DNA of 64,000 nucleotides from Microbacterium sp. zg-B185. GTDB lineage: Bacteria > Actinomycetota > Actinomycetes > Actinomycetales > Microbacteriaceae. The stretch's first letter is position 1. Every line of letters starts with the position of its first letter. Below are positions 43,616-51,539 of this stretch, piece after piece. A model generated the notes under the pieces. It searched no databases. It was given only the letters and a program-made list of their open reading frames with translations, and was not told the origin of the DNA. The DNA is taken from assembly GCF_030246885.1 (NCBI RefSeq), contig NZ_CP126739.1, forward strand, positions 186,001-250,000. The letters run 5' to 3'. The translations under genes were made by a program, and so were the position numbers.

Positions 43616-44701
43616 TCAGATCGCGCGGGAGCGTGCTCGGTCCAGGGCTTCCGATACGGCGTCCAGGTCGTCGTCGAAGAGGTCGCTGTAGGTGTCGAGT
43701 GTCATTGCGGCGCTGGCGTGGCCGAGCATGCGCTGCACGGCCTTCACGTTCGCGCCGGCGCTGACTGCTAGTGATGCGGCGGTGTGGCGGAGATCGTGCG
43801 GCGTCACCCGGGGCACGTTGGGATCGGCCTGCTGCGCTCGGCGCACGGCGCCAGCGAACCACCCATCTTTCGAGTTGGGCAACCGGAGTGGTTCTGCCCC
43901 GTCGCCGAAGACATAGGCGTCCCGGTGGCGGGCTTGGACGCGTAGGCGCAGTTCCTGGACCAGGAACGCGGGCAGTGGCACCGATCGCGTCTTGTGCGTT
44001 TTGGGGGTGCCCATGATCACGGTGTTGTTCACCATGACCGCGTTCTCCTCAATTGAGGCGCGTCTTCGCCCAAGATCAAGGTGCCGTATGCGCAGCGCGG
44101 TTGCTTCACCCCACCGCAGGCCGGTGTACGCGAGGAAGCGTACGAGCGTCGGCTCGGCTGCGTTCCGGGCGAGGAGTTCCACTTGCGCGTGGGTGAGGTA
44201 TGCCTTGCCCTTCTTCCCCTTGCGGGGGACACCCACGTCGCGGGCCGGATTCGCGGCGAGGCTGCGGTCCTTCACTGCGGTATCGAAGATGGCCGCGAGG
44301 ATCCCATGCGCGCGGAGTACGTTCGTCGCGCTCTGGCTCTGTGCCATCTCGGAGATCCAGGCCTGGATCTCGGAGTGTCGGATGCTGCCGATAGCGCGGG
44401 TACCCCATCGAGGCAGGACGTGGATGCGCCATGAGGACTCGAGTGAGCGGAACGTGGATGGCTTGAGGATTTGCCGGCGAGAGGCTATCCATCTCGTGCC
44501 GAGCGTGCCCACCTTCGCCTCGGCGGCGCTGACGTCGATGAACTCGCCCTTGGCCTTGGCGACCTCGACTGTCGAGAGGAACAGTTCAGCGTCCCGTTTG
44601 GTTGTGAACCCTCGCCGATCGGTTTGAGTCCCGTCGGGGCGACGGTAGCGGACACGGTATCGGCGGCCCTGCTTGGTTGTGTAGGCAGCGATGCTACCCA
44701 C
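43616..44701 (-). CDS. int: site-specific tyrosine recombinase (integrase)
   Basis: The 361-residue protein has an N-terminal AP2-like arm-binding domain (KQGRRYRVRYRRPDGTQTDRRGFTTKRDAELFLSTVE), a SAM-like core-binding domain, and a C-terminal catalytic domain with Arg in AYTGLRWGEATAL, HDLRH and the nucleophile Tyr in LDTYSDLF. It catalyses integration and excision, here most likely at tRNA-Ser. In most such elements the integrase lies right beside the tRNA; here the IS481 insertion lies between. The stop leaves no gene between it and the IS. Confidence 0.92.
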   Translation of the reverse strand: MGSIAAYTTKQGRRYRVRYRRPDGTQTDRRGFTTKRDAELFLSTVEVAKAKGEFIDVSAAEAKVGTLGTRWIASRRQILKPSTFRSLESSWRIHVLPRWGTRAIGSIRHSEIQAWISEMAQSQSATNVLRAHGILAAIFDTAVKDRSLAANPARDVGVPRKGKKGKAYLTHAQVELLARNAAEPTLVRFLAYTGLRWGEATALRIRHLDLGRRRASIEENAVMVNNTVIMGTPKTHKTRSVPLPAFLVQELRLRVQARHRDAYVFGDGAEPLRLPNSKDGWFAGAVRRAQQADPNVPRVTPHDLRHTAASLAVSAGANVKAVQRMLGHASAAMTLDTYSDLFDDDLDAVSEALDRARSRAI

Positions 44702-45284
44702 TCGCCGGTCGACCGACGTGTGCGGTCATGCCGACCAGGCGGCCGGAGTCGCGGGCTTTGCGAATCCAGTCCTCGGCGGTGCGCTGCGGGACATCCAGTT
44801 CCAGGGAGATGAGTTTGACCGGCGGCGAGCCGGCCAGTGTGGCGGCGCCGTAGAGGATCTCCACGACGTCCCATCGTTCGTCCTTCATGCCCCGCTTGAC
44901 GACGGTGGATGCCATCCAGGGCGGGATGATGCGACCCTCGCCGGTGGTCAGATCTGCCACCGTGACCCACCGTGCGTCCGACCCGTCGTCCAATCGCACC
45001 GCCACGCAGTGCGGAACCGCCGCCTGCAGCGTGGCCTGCGCCAAGGTGTGACCCACGCGGGAGGCATCCAGTTCGCCGTCCACGGCGCGGGTGATGACCG
45101 TGCTCGGGATGTACCGCACCTTTGCCGCGTTGTACCGCGCCTCGATGGTGGTCTCGATCCCGGCATCCTCGTCCAGCGCTGTTGCGACAAAGCCGGGCGC
45201 GATGCGCAACGCAGTGCCGACAAGCGTGTCGGCAGCGTCTGCGGTCATCGCCTTGCCGTCGAGTGTCTTCACGTCGACCTTCAC
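44694..45284 (-). CDS. element-encoded protein of unknown function with C-terminal HTH
   Basis: The protein of about 196 residues begins VKVDVKTLDGKAMTADAADTLVGTALRIAP and ends with a helix-turn-helix-like stretch (ISLELDVPQRTAEDWIRKARDSGRL). It overlaps the integrase start by 8 bases. I prefer the GTG at 45284 because TAAGAT lies 6 bases before it and the product begins like a folded domain; the frame is also open to an ATG at 45341 that lies inside an inverted repeat. Such genes precede integrases in several actinobacterial integrative elements; its role is unknown. Confidence 0.6.
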   Translation of the reverse strand: MKVDVKTLDGKAMTADAADTLVGTALRIAPGFVATALDEDAGIETTIEARYNAAKVRYIPSTVITRAVDGELDASRVGHTLAQATLQAAVPHCVAVRLDDGSDARWVTVADLTTGEGRIIPPWMASTVVKRGMKDERWDVVEILYGAATLAGSPPVKLISLELDVPQRTAEDWIRKARDSGRLVGMTAHVGRPASG

Positions 45285-45333
45285 CCCCTCATCTTGCCTT
45301 ACCTCGACTGCGTTCCGCAGATTCCTCTTGACT

Positions 45334-45358
45334 AAGTACATACTTTAGCCATGTACTT
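45334..45358. promoter_or_regulatory. inverted repeat between divergent element genes
   Basis: AAGTACAT (45334-45341) and ATGTACTT (45351-45358) form a perfect 8-base inverted repeat with a 9-base spacer, between the leftward integrase operon and the rightward excisionase-parA operon. A likely operator or excisionase site. Confidence 0.55.
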
Positions 45359-45397
45359 GTGTGGAAGGCAACAGGAATACCACGAAAGGATTGAGCG

Positions 45398-45625
45398 ATG
45401 TCCAGCACGACCAACCCGGCGGAGCCGGTTCTGAGCAAGTGGCTGCTGAAGCCCGAGGACGTTGTGCAGTTGATTCCGGGGCTCAGCGTGAAACTCCTGG
45501 CCCAGTGGCGCTACGAGCGAAGAGGCCCGCGGTACTACAAGGTCGGACGGATCGTGCTGTACCCGTTCGAGGACCTCGAGCAGTGGTTCGAGGCCCAGGT
45601 CGGCGCGAGTGGATCGGAAAGATGA
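45398..45625 (+). CDS. excisionase-like helix-turn-helix protein
   Basis: The 75-residue protein has the winged-helix pattern LLKPEDVVQLIPGLSVKLLAQWRYERRGPRYYKVGRIVLYPFEDLEQWFEAQ, typical for the MerR-like HTH_17 group that includes excisionases. CGAAAGGA lies 9 bases before the ATG. The stop overlaps the parA start (ATGA). It is divergent from the integrase operon with an inverted repeat between, so it may control both. Confidence 0.8.
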   Translation: MSSTTNPAEPVLSKWLLKPEDVVQLIPGLSVKLLAQWRYERRGPRYYKVGRIVLYPFEDLEQWFEAQVGASGSER

Positions 45626-46299
45626 CCGAGTTCTCGCGTACCCACATCGTCGCGATCGCCAACCAGAAGGGTGGAGTGGGGAAGACGACGGTCACGATGC
45701 ACCTCGGGGCGGTCCTATCCCGCCGGTGCCGGGTGCTGGTGGTCGATGTGGATCCGCAGCGATCGACCGCGTGGTGGGCGGAGAACGCGCGCGACAGGTT
45801 GCCGTTCGATTTCGCCGGCTACCAGTCACCGGCAATCCTCGCCCAGTTGCCGGAGCTGAGGGCGGAGTACGACTTCGTCCTGTTCGACACACCAGGCGGC
45901 CTCGAGGCCACGCCGCTCCTGGAAACGGTGCTGGATGCGGCCGATTATGTCGTGGTCCCCATGACGCCCGAGCGCTTGGCGGTGGAGCCGACTGCGCGGA
46001 CGGTCTCCCGGCTGATCGAGCCCCGCCGTGTGCGGTACGGCGTGCTGCTGAACCGCATCAACCCGCGCAGCCCCACCCAGTTGCGCACCTTCCAGCACCT
46101 GCTGGACACCACCTTCGGGATTGCACGGTTCGACGGGCATCTGCGGCAGTACCAGGCTCATGCGGAGGCACCGGTTCTCGGGCAGCTGGTCACCACAACG
46201 CCGCCTACCGGACGCACAGCCGGCTACATCGCCGACCTCACCCGAGTCGGGTACGAGCTGAGCGACCAGTTCTCCCCGCTCCTCGCCGGTGTGTGGTGA
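45622..46299 (+). CDS. parA: ParA-family ATPase
   Basis: The 225-residue protein has the deviant Walker A KGGVGKTT (residues 16-23), VLVVDVDPQRS, and VLFDTPGG (Walker B region). It belongs to the small plasmid-type ParA/Soj group that partitions DNA by pattern formation over the nucleoid. Its presence suggests that the element can exist as an extrachromosomal circle. No ParB-like protein with HTH follows; the Arg-rich protein downstream may take that place. It is coupled to the excisionase-like gene by ATGA. Confidence 0.85.
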   Translation: MTEFSRTHIVAIANQKGGVGKTTVTMHLGAVLSRRCRVLVVDVDPQRSTAWWAENARDRLPFDFAGYQSPAILAQLPELRAEYDFVLFDTPGGLEATPLLETVLDAADYVVVPMTPERLAVEPTARTVSRLIEPRRVRYGVLLNRINPRSPTQLRTFQHLLDTTFGIARFDGHLRQYQAHAEAPVLGQLVTTTPPTGRTAGYIADLTRVGYELSDQFSPLLAGVW

Positions 46300-46400
46300 A
46301 CCGTGACCGGCGCCGACTGCGTCCCCCGCATCCACGGGGGGGCGGATCTGCGAGCGACGCTCCGGCCCCCCACGGTGCGAGGCGCGGATAGGAGACCGCG

Positions 46401-47483
46401 ATGACCAACGCTGACGATGACAGCGGCCTCACCCCCGATGCTGGTGGGCCGCATTCGCTGGACCGCCCTGGCGAGTTGGGGCAGAGCAACGCGGAGGCGG
46501 TGGGGGATCGGGGCGGCGTTCGCGCCCGCCGCCGTCGCTACCCGGAACCTCGGGCGGACCGGCGTGGGGAGGTGTTGAAGAGTTGGAAGGAACGGAACCC
46601 GGAAAAGGTGAAGCAGTACCGGGACCGGTACCGGCAGAATCACCTGGAGCAGATTCGGCGGGAGAACCGGGAACGAGAACGTGCCCGGCGGATCCGGCTG
46701 CGCGAGGAACAGCAGGCGCAAGAGGAGCGACGCGCGTACGCGCGGGAGTGGTACGCGCAGCACCGGGAACAGTATCTGCAGTACCAGCGGGAGTACCGCG
46801 CGGCCCGGAAAGCGCAGGACCCGGAGAAGTACCGGGAGGGTGTGCGGGCACGGAACAAGCAGTGGCGGAACAATCACCGGGACCGCGAGAACGCCAAGCT
46901 GCGGGCGAAGTACTGGGACGATCCGGACCGGAAAACCAAACGCGCCGCGAGCTACTACAAGACCCACACCGATGAGGTGCGGGCCCGTCGCCGGGAACGG
47001 TACGCCGCCAACCGGGAACACGAACGTGAGATCCAGCGCCGCTACCGGGAACGCCAGAAGTTCCGGCGCGAGGCAGGGCTCCCCGCACCTCAGCTGCACC
47101 GCACCCCGCGGGAGGAGAGACTGGCCAACGCCGACGCGGCCGACCAGTTTTTCAGCCGCCTGCGGACACGGGATGAACGGGCGGAACTCCGCAAGGAACT
47201 GGGCACCCCGCCGGAGCTGCTTGCCGCCTGGATGCGGGACTGCAAACGCGCCCGCGCCGCCCACCACCTCGCCGAAGACGCGCAGCTCCGGGCCCGGCTG
47301 CGCCACGAACTCTCCCCCCGCCCGACCGCCAAGCAGATCGAGGAGGCGCGGCTGGAGGCCATCGGCAGAGAAGTCAACGAGCGACTCCGCCGCAAAGACC
47401 CGCCGCGACGGCCCCCGCACAACGACCCGGCGGCACCGCACCCGATGCTGCACCCGCACCCACAGACAGGACTACACCGATGA
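46401..47483 (+). CDS. Arg-rich charged-repeat protein of the element
   Basis: The 360-residue protein consists mostly of Arg/Glu/Tyr-rich helical repeats (about residues 55-235) with repeated W/Y-x-x-N/H and Y-R motifs, such as SWKERNPEKVKQYRDRYRQNHLEQ, YAQHREQYLQYQREYR and YYKTHTDEVRARRRERYAANRE. The N-terminus is acidic and disordered; the C-terminus is Pro/His-rich. The composition suggests DNA or RNA binding. AGGAG lies 7 bases before the ATG. It is downstream of parA and coupled (ATGA) to the next gene. No family name can be given. Confidence 0.65.
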   Translation: MTNADDDSGLTPDAGGPHSLDRPGELGQSNAEAVGDRGGVRARRRRYPEPRADRRGEVLKSWKERNPEKVKQYRDRYRQNHLEQIRRENRERERARRIRLREEQQAQEERRAYAREWYAQHREQYLQYQREYRAARKAQDPEKYREGVRARNKQWRNNHRDRENAKLRAKYWDDPDRKTKRAASYYKTHTDEVRARRRERYAANREHEREIQRRYRERQKFRREAGLPAPQLHRTPREERLANADAADQFFSRLRTRDERAELRKELGTPPELLAAWMRDCKRARAAHHLAEDAQLRARLRHELSPRPTAKQIEEARLEAIGREVNERLRRKDPPRRPPHNDPAAPHPMLHPHPQTGLHR

Positions 47484-47779
47484 CCACCCACACCCGGCCC
47501 GGTAGCCTTCCGACAGGACCGCACATGATCGAACGACACAGAACAGAAGAGGCCCTCTACCGGGTCGCCGTCAGCGCCTTCACCCACTACCCCGGCAAGG
47601 ACACGGAAGAACCCGGCTACGCGGTGGACGAGGACATCAACTGGTGCATCGCACCCCTGTTACCGCTGCCCCCGCAGCAGGCGGCGCAGATGCGCGAGAC
47701 GATCCGGGAACTGATCACCAACCCGCAGTCCGATCGGCAGGCATTCATCGCGACACTTGACCGACTCACGCGGGAATAG
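47480..47779 (+). CDS. small protein of unknown function
   Basis: The 99-residue protein starts at ATG 47480, coupled to the Arg-rich protein by ATGA; a second ATG at 47525 is possible. It contains EEALYRVAVSAFTHYPGKDTEEPGYAVDEDINWCIAPLLPLPPQQAAQMRETIRELITNPQSDRQAF. It has no signal peptide or membrane helix and belongs to the element's operon. No recognisable domain. Confidence 0.6.
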   Translation: MTTHTRPGSLPTGPHMIERHRTEEALYRVAVSAFTHYPGKDTEEPGYAVDEDINWCIAPLLPLPPQQAAQMRETIRELITNPQSDRQAFIATLDRLTRE

Positions 47780-48094
47780 CCGGCCACCACCACGCACGAA
47801 CGGGCCTCCCCTGGCCGGTCATGGTAGCTCCCGCCGGGCTACTCCGTTCCGGGCTTTCGCGGCATATCCTCCCTCGCTGCGCTCGGTCCGGTATTCCACG
47901 ACCCGGCACTGCGCACCCCTCCGGTCGCACACGACGCTCTTGCCAGGACAGACCCACGACACAGCCAAGGAACAGCGAAACGGACATCACCCCGGCACCC
48001 GGAGGACCCCAAGGTTTGGGCGCGGTCCGCGGGCGGTGAGGTGTCCGCTCACACCACGGGCAGAGGACGATAGAGGGATGCGGGAAAGCGACAA
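47780..48094. other. gap without recognised gene
   Basis: I find no coding frame with family-like content, no tRNA and no strong hairpin in these 315 bases. A TAGAGG box at about 48071 lies before the small zinc-ribbon gene. The region may contain a control or transfer site of the element, but nothing shows it. Confidence 0.4.
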
Positions 48095-48271
48095 ATGACC
48101 GGCGATGATCCCATCGAGCTGGACGAAGACGGACTGCCCAAGGGGCGGGACTGTCCGGCTTGTGGTGCGCCGCTGGAGCCAGGACCCGTCGACGCGGCGG
48201 TGGCGGTGGCTTGGATGTGCCCGAACCATGGCCTGGTCGAGTTCACCGCGGACCCGTTCGGCGACGATTAG
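48095..48271 (+). CDS. small zinc-ribbon protein
   Basis: The 58-residue open frame encodes MTGDDPIELDEDGLPKGRD followed by CPACG and later MCPNHGLVEF; the Cys-x-x-Cys and Cys-x-x-His pairs are spaced like a zinc ribbon. The N-terminus is acidic. It is short and lies alone, and it ends on TAG whose bases overlap the stop of the opposite recombinase gene (TTAG). GGGAAAGCGACAA precedes the ATG. Function unknown; a small metal-binding DNA- or protein-interaction module is plausible. Confidence 0.5.
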   Translation: MTGDDPIELDEDGLPKGRDCPACGAPLEPGPVDAAVAVAWMCPNHGLVEFTADPFGDD

Positions 48272-48846
48272 CCGCGCGGCGCCGGCATCGCGGAGGGGGC
48301 GAGCGCGCGCTGCACCGCACTGGCGCTGACCCCGATCACCCGACCGATGTGGGTGAACGAACGCCCCTGCGCGCGCAACTCCTGCGCGATCGCCACCCGC
48401 TCCTCGGTCATCACCGTGGGCCGCCCCGCGCGACGCCCCGCCGCCGCGGCATCCCGCATGCCGGCACGCGTCTCCACGCTCCGCAAACGCCGCGCGAAAC
48501 CCTCCAACGCCGCCAGCACCTCCGCAGGATCAGACACCATCCCCGCGCCCGTCGATAGGGCAGGCTCCGCCAGCGACCGGAAACCGACACCCCGTGCGGT
48601 CAGGTCGGTGATGGTGGAGATGAAATGCTGCAGCCCGTGTGAGAGCCGGGCAGAACTGGTCACCAGCAACACATCACCGGCTTCCAGATCGTCCAGGCAC
48701 GCGGCCAACTCTGGCCTGGTCCGCGCGTCCGCCGAGGCCAGATCAGCAAAGACCGGCTCCGCCCCCGCCCGCTCCAGCTCGTCAGCATCAGCCGTCGTTC
48801 CGGCGTCGGCGAACAGCTCCCGCGTGTACCCCACCACCCGGGTCAT
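48268..48846 (-). CDS. serine-recombinase homologue lacking the catalytic serine
   Basis: The 192-residue protein has the resolvase layout: an N-terminal domain with GYTR, LEAGDVLLVTSSARLSHGLQHFISTITDLTARGVGFRSL, and a C-terminal resolvase helix-turn-helix GRRAGRPTVMTEERVAIAQELRAQGRSFTHIGRVIGVSASAVQRAL. In active enzymes the first motif is Y-x-R-V-S; here it reads Y7-T-R9-E-L11, so the nucleophilic serine is missing. It is coupled by ATGA to the zeta-like gene upstream. It may act only as a DNA-binding protein, or be decayed. Confidence 0.75.
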   Translation of the reverse strand: MTRVVGYTRELFADAGTTADADELERAGAEPVFADLASADARTRPELAACLDDLEAGDVLLVTSSARLSHGLQHFISTITDLTARGVGFRSLAEPALSTGAGMVSDPAEVLAALEGFARRLRSVETRAGMRDAAAAGRRAGRPTVMTEERVAIAQELRAQGRSFTHIGRVIGVSASAVQRALAPSAMPAPRG

Positions 48847-49859
48847 CGCGACGGACCGCCGTGCTCCGGACCCGCCGGCACCACCACTGGCCCGGTCGCA
48901 TCCACAGGCCGCTCGGCGACCAGCAGCTTCCGTAGCGTGACCAGGTCAGAGGCGCTGCGATGCTCCTGCGCTGCGACCACCCTCGAACCGCTGGGGACGG
49001 GCAGTTCGGGGATGATCTCCCGCAGCGCCGTCTCATGCAGATCGATCAGCACCTCCGTCACCGGACGGGGAACATTCCGCAGCGTGGCGGCGAACTCGGT
49101 GACCCGACGTAACTCACTCAACCACTGCGCCGACTCCAAGCTCGACAAACGCTGCGACTGCGCCGCCCGCAACGCGGCGGCCGCACCCTGAAACGGTCGG
49201 TCCACGCCGGTACGCACCGCATCAAAAGCGGCTGCGCCGACCCGATCGAGCACCGTCACCCGATCCACCGCATCCGACTTCTCGGCAGCCGCCGCCAGCG
49301 CACCGGTCCCGGCGAAACCCTGATCGTGAATCTCACGACTGACAAGACCACCCGCGCGGCCAGCCTCCACCGCACGCAGATAGCCCGAGACTGTCGAAAG
49401 CAGGCTCTCCGCACGCCGCGCAGCGACCACCACCACCCGGGTTGCAAACCCATCGGTGCGGAACCGCTGAACCAGCCCCAGCGCCGTCGCCGGGTTCGCG
49501 AAACTGCCCTCCAGAATCAGGGAACGATGATGCTCGCGCGCAAACCGCATGCCCGCCCGCAACCACTCCGCCGTCGCCTCACTCAACTCCCGTGACGATT
49601 CCATCGACCCGGACGCCGATGCCTCTGCGAAACGGGGATGGAACGGCCGCAACAGCTCCGCACTGAGCACGGCGGCATCCCCGCCCAGCTCGGCACGCAG
49701 CCGACCCGTCGCGCGCCCGACTCCGGAACCGGGCTGTCCGCTCAACAGGACGAAGACCGGGTCGGTGTTCCGGTCATCTCCGTCCGGGAACAACAACGGC
49801 CGGATCTCGCGCGCAAACACGTCATCACGCGGAACAGCCGTCGGGGCAGGGTTCGTCAT
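48843..49859 (-). CDS. zeta-toxin-like protein with degenerate P-loop
   Basis: The 338-residue protein resembles zeta toxins (UDP-GlcNAc or nucleotide kinases): LLSGQPGSG at about 39-46, LLRPFHPRFAE like the LR-x-HP motif of the family, and LILEGSFANPATALGLVQRF. But the P-loop reads GQPGSGVGR, with Val47 where the essential Lys should be and Gly48 for Ser/Thr. So kinase activity is doubtful. The C-terminal part (to 338) is a helical extension. It is coupled at both ends, to a small gene upstream and to the recombinase homologue downstream. I start at ATG 49859. Confidence 0.7.
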   Translation of the reverse strand: MTNPAPTAVPRDDVFAREIRPLLFPDGDDRNTDPVFVLLSGQPGSGVGRATGRLRAELGGDAAVLSAELLRPFHPRFAEASASGSMESSRELSEATAEWLRAGMRFAREHHRSLILEGSFANPATALGLVQRFRTDGFATRVVVVAARRAESLLSTVSGYLRAVEAGRAGGLVSREIHDQGFAGTGALAAAAEKSDAVDRVTVLDRVGAAAFDAVRTGVDRPFQGAAAALRAAQSQRLSSLESAQWLSELRRVTEFAATLRNVPRPVTEVLIDLHETALREIIPELPVPSGSRVVAAQEHRSASDLVTLRKLLVAERPVDATGPVVVPAGPEHGGPSR

Positions 49860-50107
49860 GACCCGCCCTCCAGAGTCAGCGCCCGCGCCGTCAACCGAGC
49901 GGCGAGGCGATCGACCGCGCGACGGTCGTAGCCGTTGACGAGGAGACTCTCGCGACGGACCGCCTGCACCTCTTCCCAGGCCTCCCGCGCACTCGGGCCA
50001 TCGCTCCGGACCACCTGCAGCAGGAGTGCGGTAACCCGCGCGGAGGTGTCCCGCAGGGCCTCGAACGCGACCGCGTCGTTGACACGCCATGCTGACGAAT
50101 GCGCCAA
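49856..50107 (-). CDS. small protein upstream of the zeta-like gene, possible antitoxin
   Basis: The 83-residue helical protein (AFEALRDTSARVTALLLQVVRSDGPSAREAWEEVQAVRRESLLVNGYDRRAVDRLAARL) overlaps the zeta-like start by ATGA, the usual place of an antitoxin. I start at a TTG at 50107 because GGGAGGG lies 4 bases upstream; the frame continues further without a good start. It does not visibly match the epsilon antitoxin; the function is inferred from position. Confidence 0.5.
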   Translation of the reverse strand: MAHSSAWRVNDAVAFEALRDTSARVTALLLQVVRSDGPSAREAWEEVQAVRRESLLVNGYDRRAVDRLAARLTARALTLEGGS

Positions 50108-50467
50108 GCTGCCCTCCCGGCACCAGTGTAGCCACCGCCCCGAAAAGGTGACGAGCGCACTTTCCGTTCGCCAGTGCACGGTTCAGGCGAGGTGAAGGGC
50201 TGCGCCGCGTCGTCCGCAGCATGAGTTCGCACGAGCCGGTGACGTACGGCCGCGGCTGGTGCAAGTTTCAGCGTGGCCACCAGGAGCGCGGCGGCCGACA
50301 TCCTTTGCCCAGTGGGAGGGCGCGGCGGGAGCGCGGCCCGCGAGTGGATCCGTAACAACCGGTTCCGTGCGCGGAGGGGCATCTTCCGGCGGGCGCTGTG
50401 CTCCCAATGACTCACGTGTCCCAGCCGATCCCTCGTTGTGGCATTACAGCTGCCAGTCGGCGTTGAA
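50108..50467. other. gap without recognised gene
   Basis: This 360-base stretch separates the zeta-like operon from the PucR gene. It should carry the promoter for the leftward zeta operon. Short open frames exist on both strands but none has a ribosome binding site and family-like sequence together. No tRNA is present. Confidence 0.4.
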
Positions 50468-51466
50468 TCACGGTGCGGGCGGTGCCGCCAGCGTCATCAG
50501 CATGCGGGCGAGGGTGTAGCGGGTATGGCCACGGGTGCTGCGCGGATCGTAGCCGAGTTGGCCTGCGAGGGTGCCGGCCCGCTCCTGCACACTGGAGTGG
50601 TGTCTTCCGAGCCGGATGGCGGCACCGCGACCGCTTCGTTCTGCGCTGAGAGCGTCCAGGAGCTCGAGGCTGCTCGAGTCCAGCTTCGTCAGCGCCAGAG
50701 CATCGGGATGCAACGGTGCCCTCTCGGCGTTTTCCGCGATCGCGAGCGCCGCACCCAGATCGGTCGCGTCGAGCATGGGCTCGGCGGGCGTGGTTAGGCG
50801 GGCAGCGATCAGCGCCGACGACCAGGAGGCCGGCAGCTGGTCGCTGGGCACGGTGAGCCCGACACCGAGCCGGGGTGGTTCCTCCCACGCGGCGTCCGGC
50901 TCCACGGTGGAGTCGATAATCGTTGCGCGGGTGAGTCCGTATCGGGTAGTGACGACGGCGGAGGCGTGGGACAGTGCCGGGGCCGGGTCAGGTGGGGACG
51001 CGATGACTCGCAACGTCCCCGGCTCGATCCGCAGACGTGCCAGGGCGGCCGCTCGCTCATCGGAGTCGGTGTGAGAGCTAATTGCCAGCTCCACGGCACT
51101 TTCAGGCCCGATGGTGCGACGTGCTCTGATGATGCCAAGCGCCAGCGCCAGCCGTTCGAGGATCATGGCGTCGTTGACGTGCGGTTCGCCCTGCCGCTCA
51201 AGCCACACTTCGGCGCCCATGCCGGCTTCACGGCGCGCCCACCCGTCGGAAGCGGCCGCAGGTAGCCGCCCGCCGTTCCCGTCCACGCGGGTGAGGTGGG
51301 TGCCGTCCCGATACCCGACGGGAGCGCCGGCGAGCAGCGCAGCCCCACGCAGCATGCTTTCGGCACCGACCAATCGGGTGACGAGCGCGTCGAAGTAGGA
51401 GACGACTTTCAGCGTCTCGCTGGCGTCTGGGTCGAGGGCGGTCAGACGTCCCATCAGCTCTTGCAT
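50468..51466 (-). CDS. PucR/CdaR-type transcriptional regulator
   Basis: The 332-residue protein has a GAF-like or GGDEF-derived N-terminal sensor region and ends with a helix-turn-helix of the HTH_30 type: SSSLELLDALSAERSGRGAAIRLGRHHSSVQERAGTLAGQLGYDPRSTRGHTRYTLARMLMTL. In PucR proteins the last 60 residues look exactly like this. It lies downstream of an HSL-family hydrolase on the same strand, with a terminator between. It may control that hydrolase; there is no direct evidence. Confidence 0.8.
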   Translation of the reverse strand: MQELMGRLTALDPDASETLKVVSYFDALVTRLVGAESMLRGAALLAGAPVGYRDGTHLTRVDGNGGRLPAAASDGWARREAGMGAEVWLERQGEPHVNDAMILERLALALGIIRARRTIGPESAVELAISSHTDSDERAAALARLRIEPGTLRVIASPPDPAPALSHASAVVTTRYGLTRATIIDSTVEPDAAWEEPPRLGVGLTVPSDQLPASWSSALIAARLTTPAEPMLDATDLGAALAIAENAERAPLHPDALALTKLDSSSLELLDALSAERSGRGAAIRLGRHHSSVQERAGTLAGQLGYDPRSTRGHTRYTLARMLMTLAAPPAP

Positions 51467-51498
51467 CTCGGCTCCATCGCACGGGGTTCCCCCACCCT

Positions 51499-51531
51499 AA
51501 CGTGGCCGGTGGTCAGACGGCCGGCCACGTT
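51499..51531 (-). terminator. terminator of the hydrolase gene
   Basis: AACGTGGCCGG (51499-51509) and CCGGCCACGTT (51521-51531) are perfect 11-base arms around an 11-base loop, just past the 3' end of the hydrolase. Confidence 0.75.
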
Positions 51532-51539
51532 GATGCGGG

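Noticed and set aside
46401..47483. ParB partition protein
   Set aside because: Follows parA, but there is no ParB nuclease-like domain and no helix-turn-helix; it is a charged repeat protein.
50221..50355. Short plus-strand frame of about 44 codons after the zeta-like operon
   Set aside because: No ribosome binding site, low-complexity Arg/Gly/Pro content and no family match.
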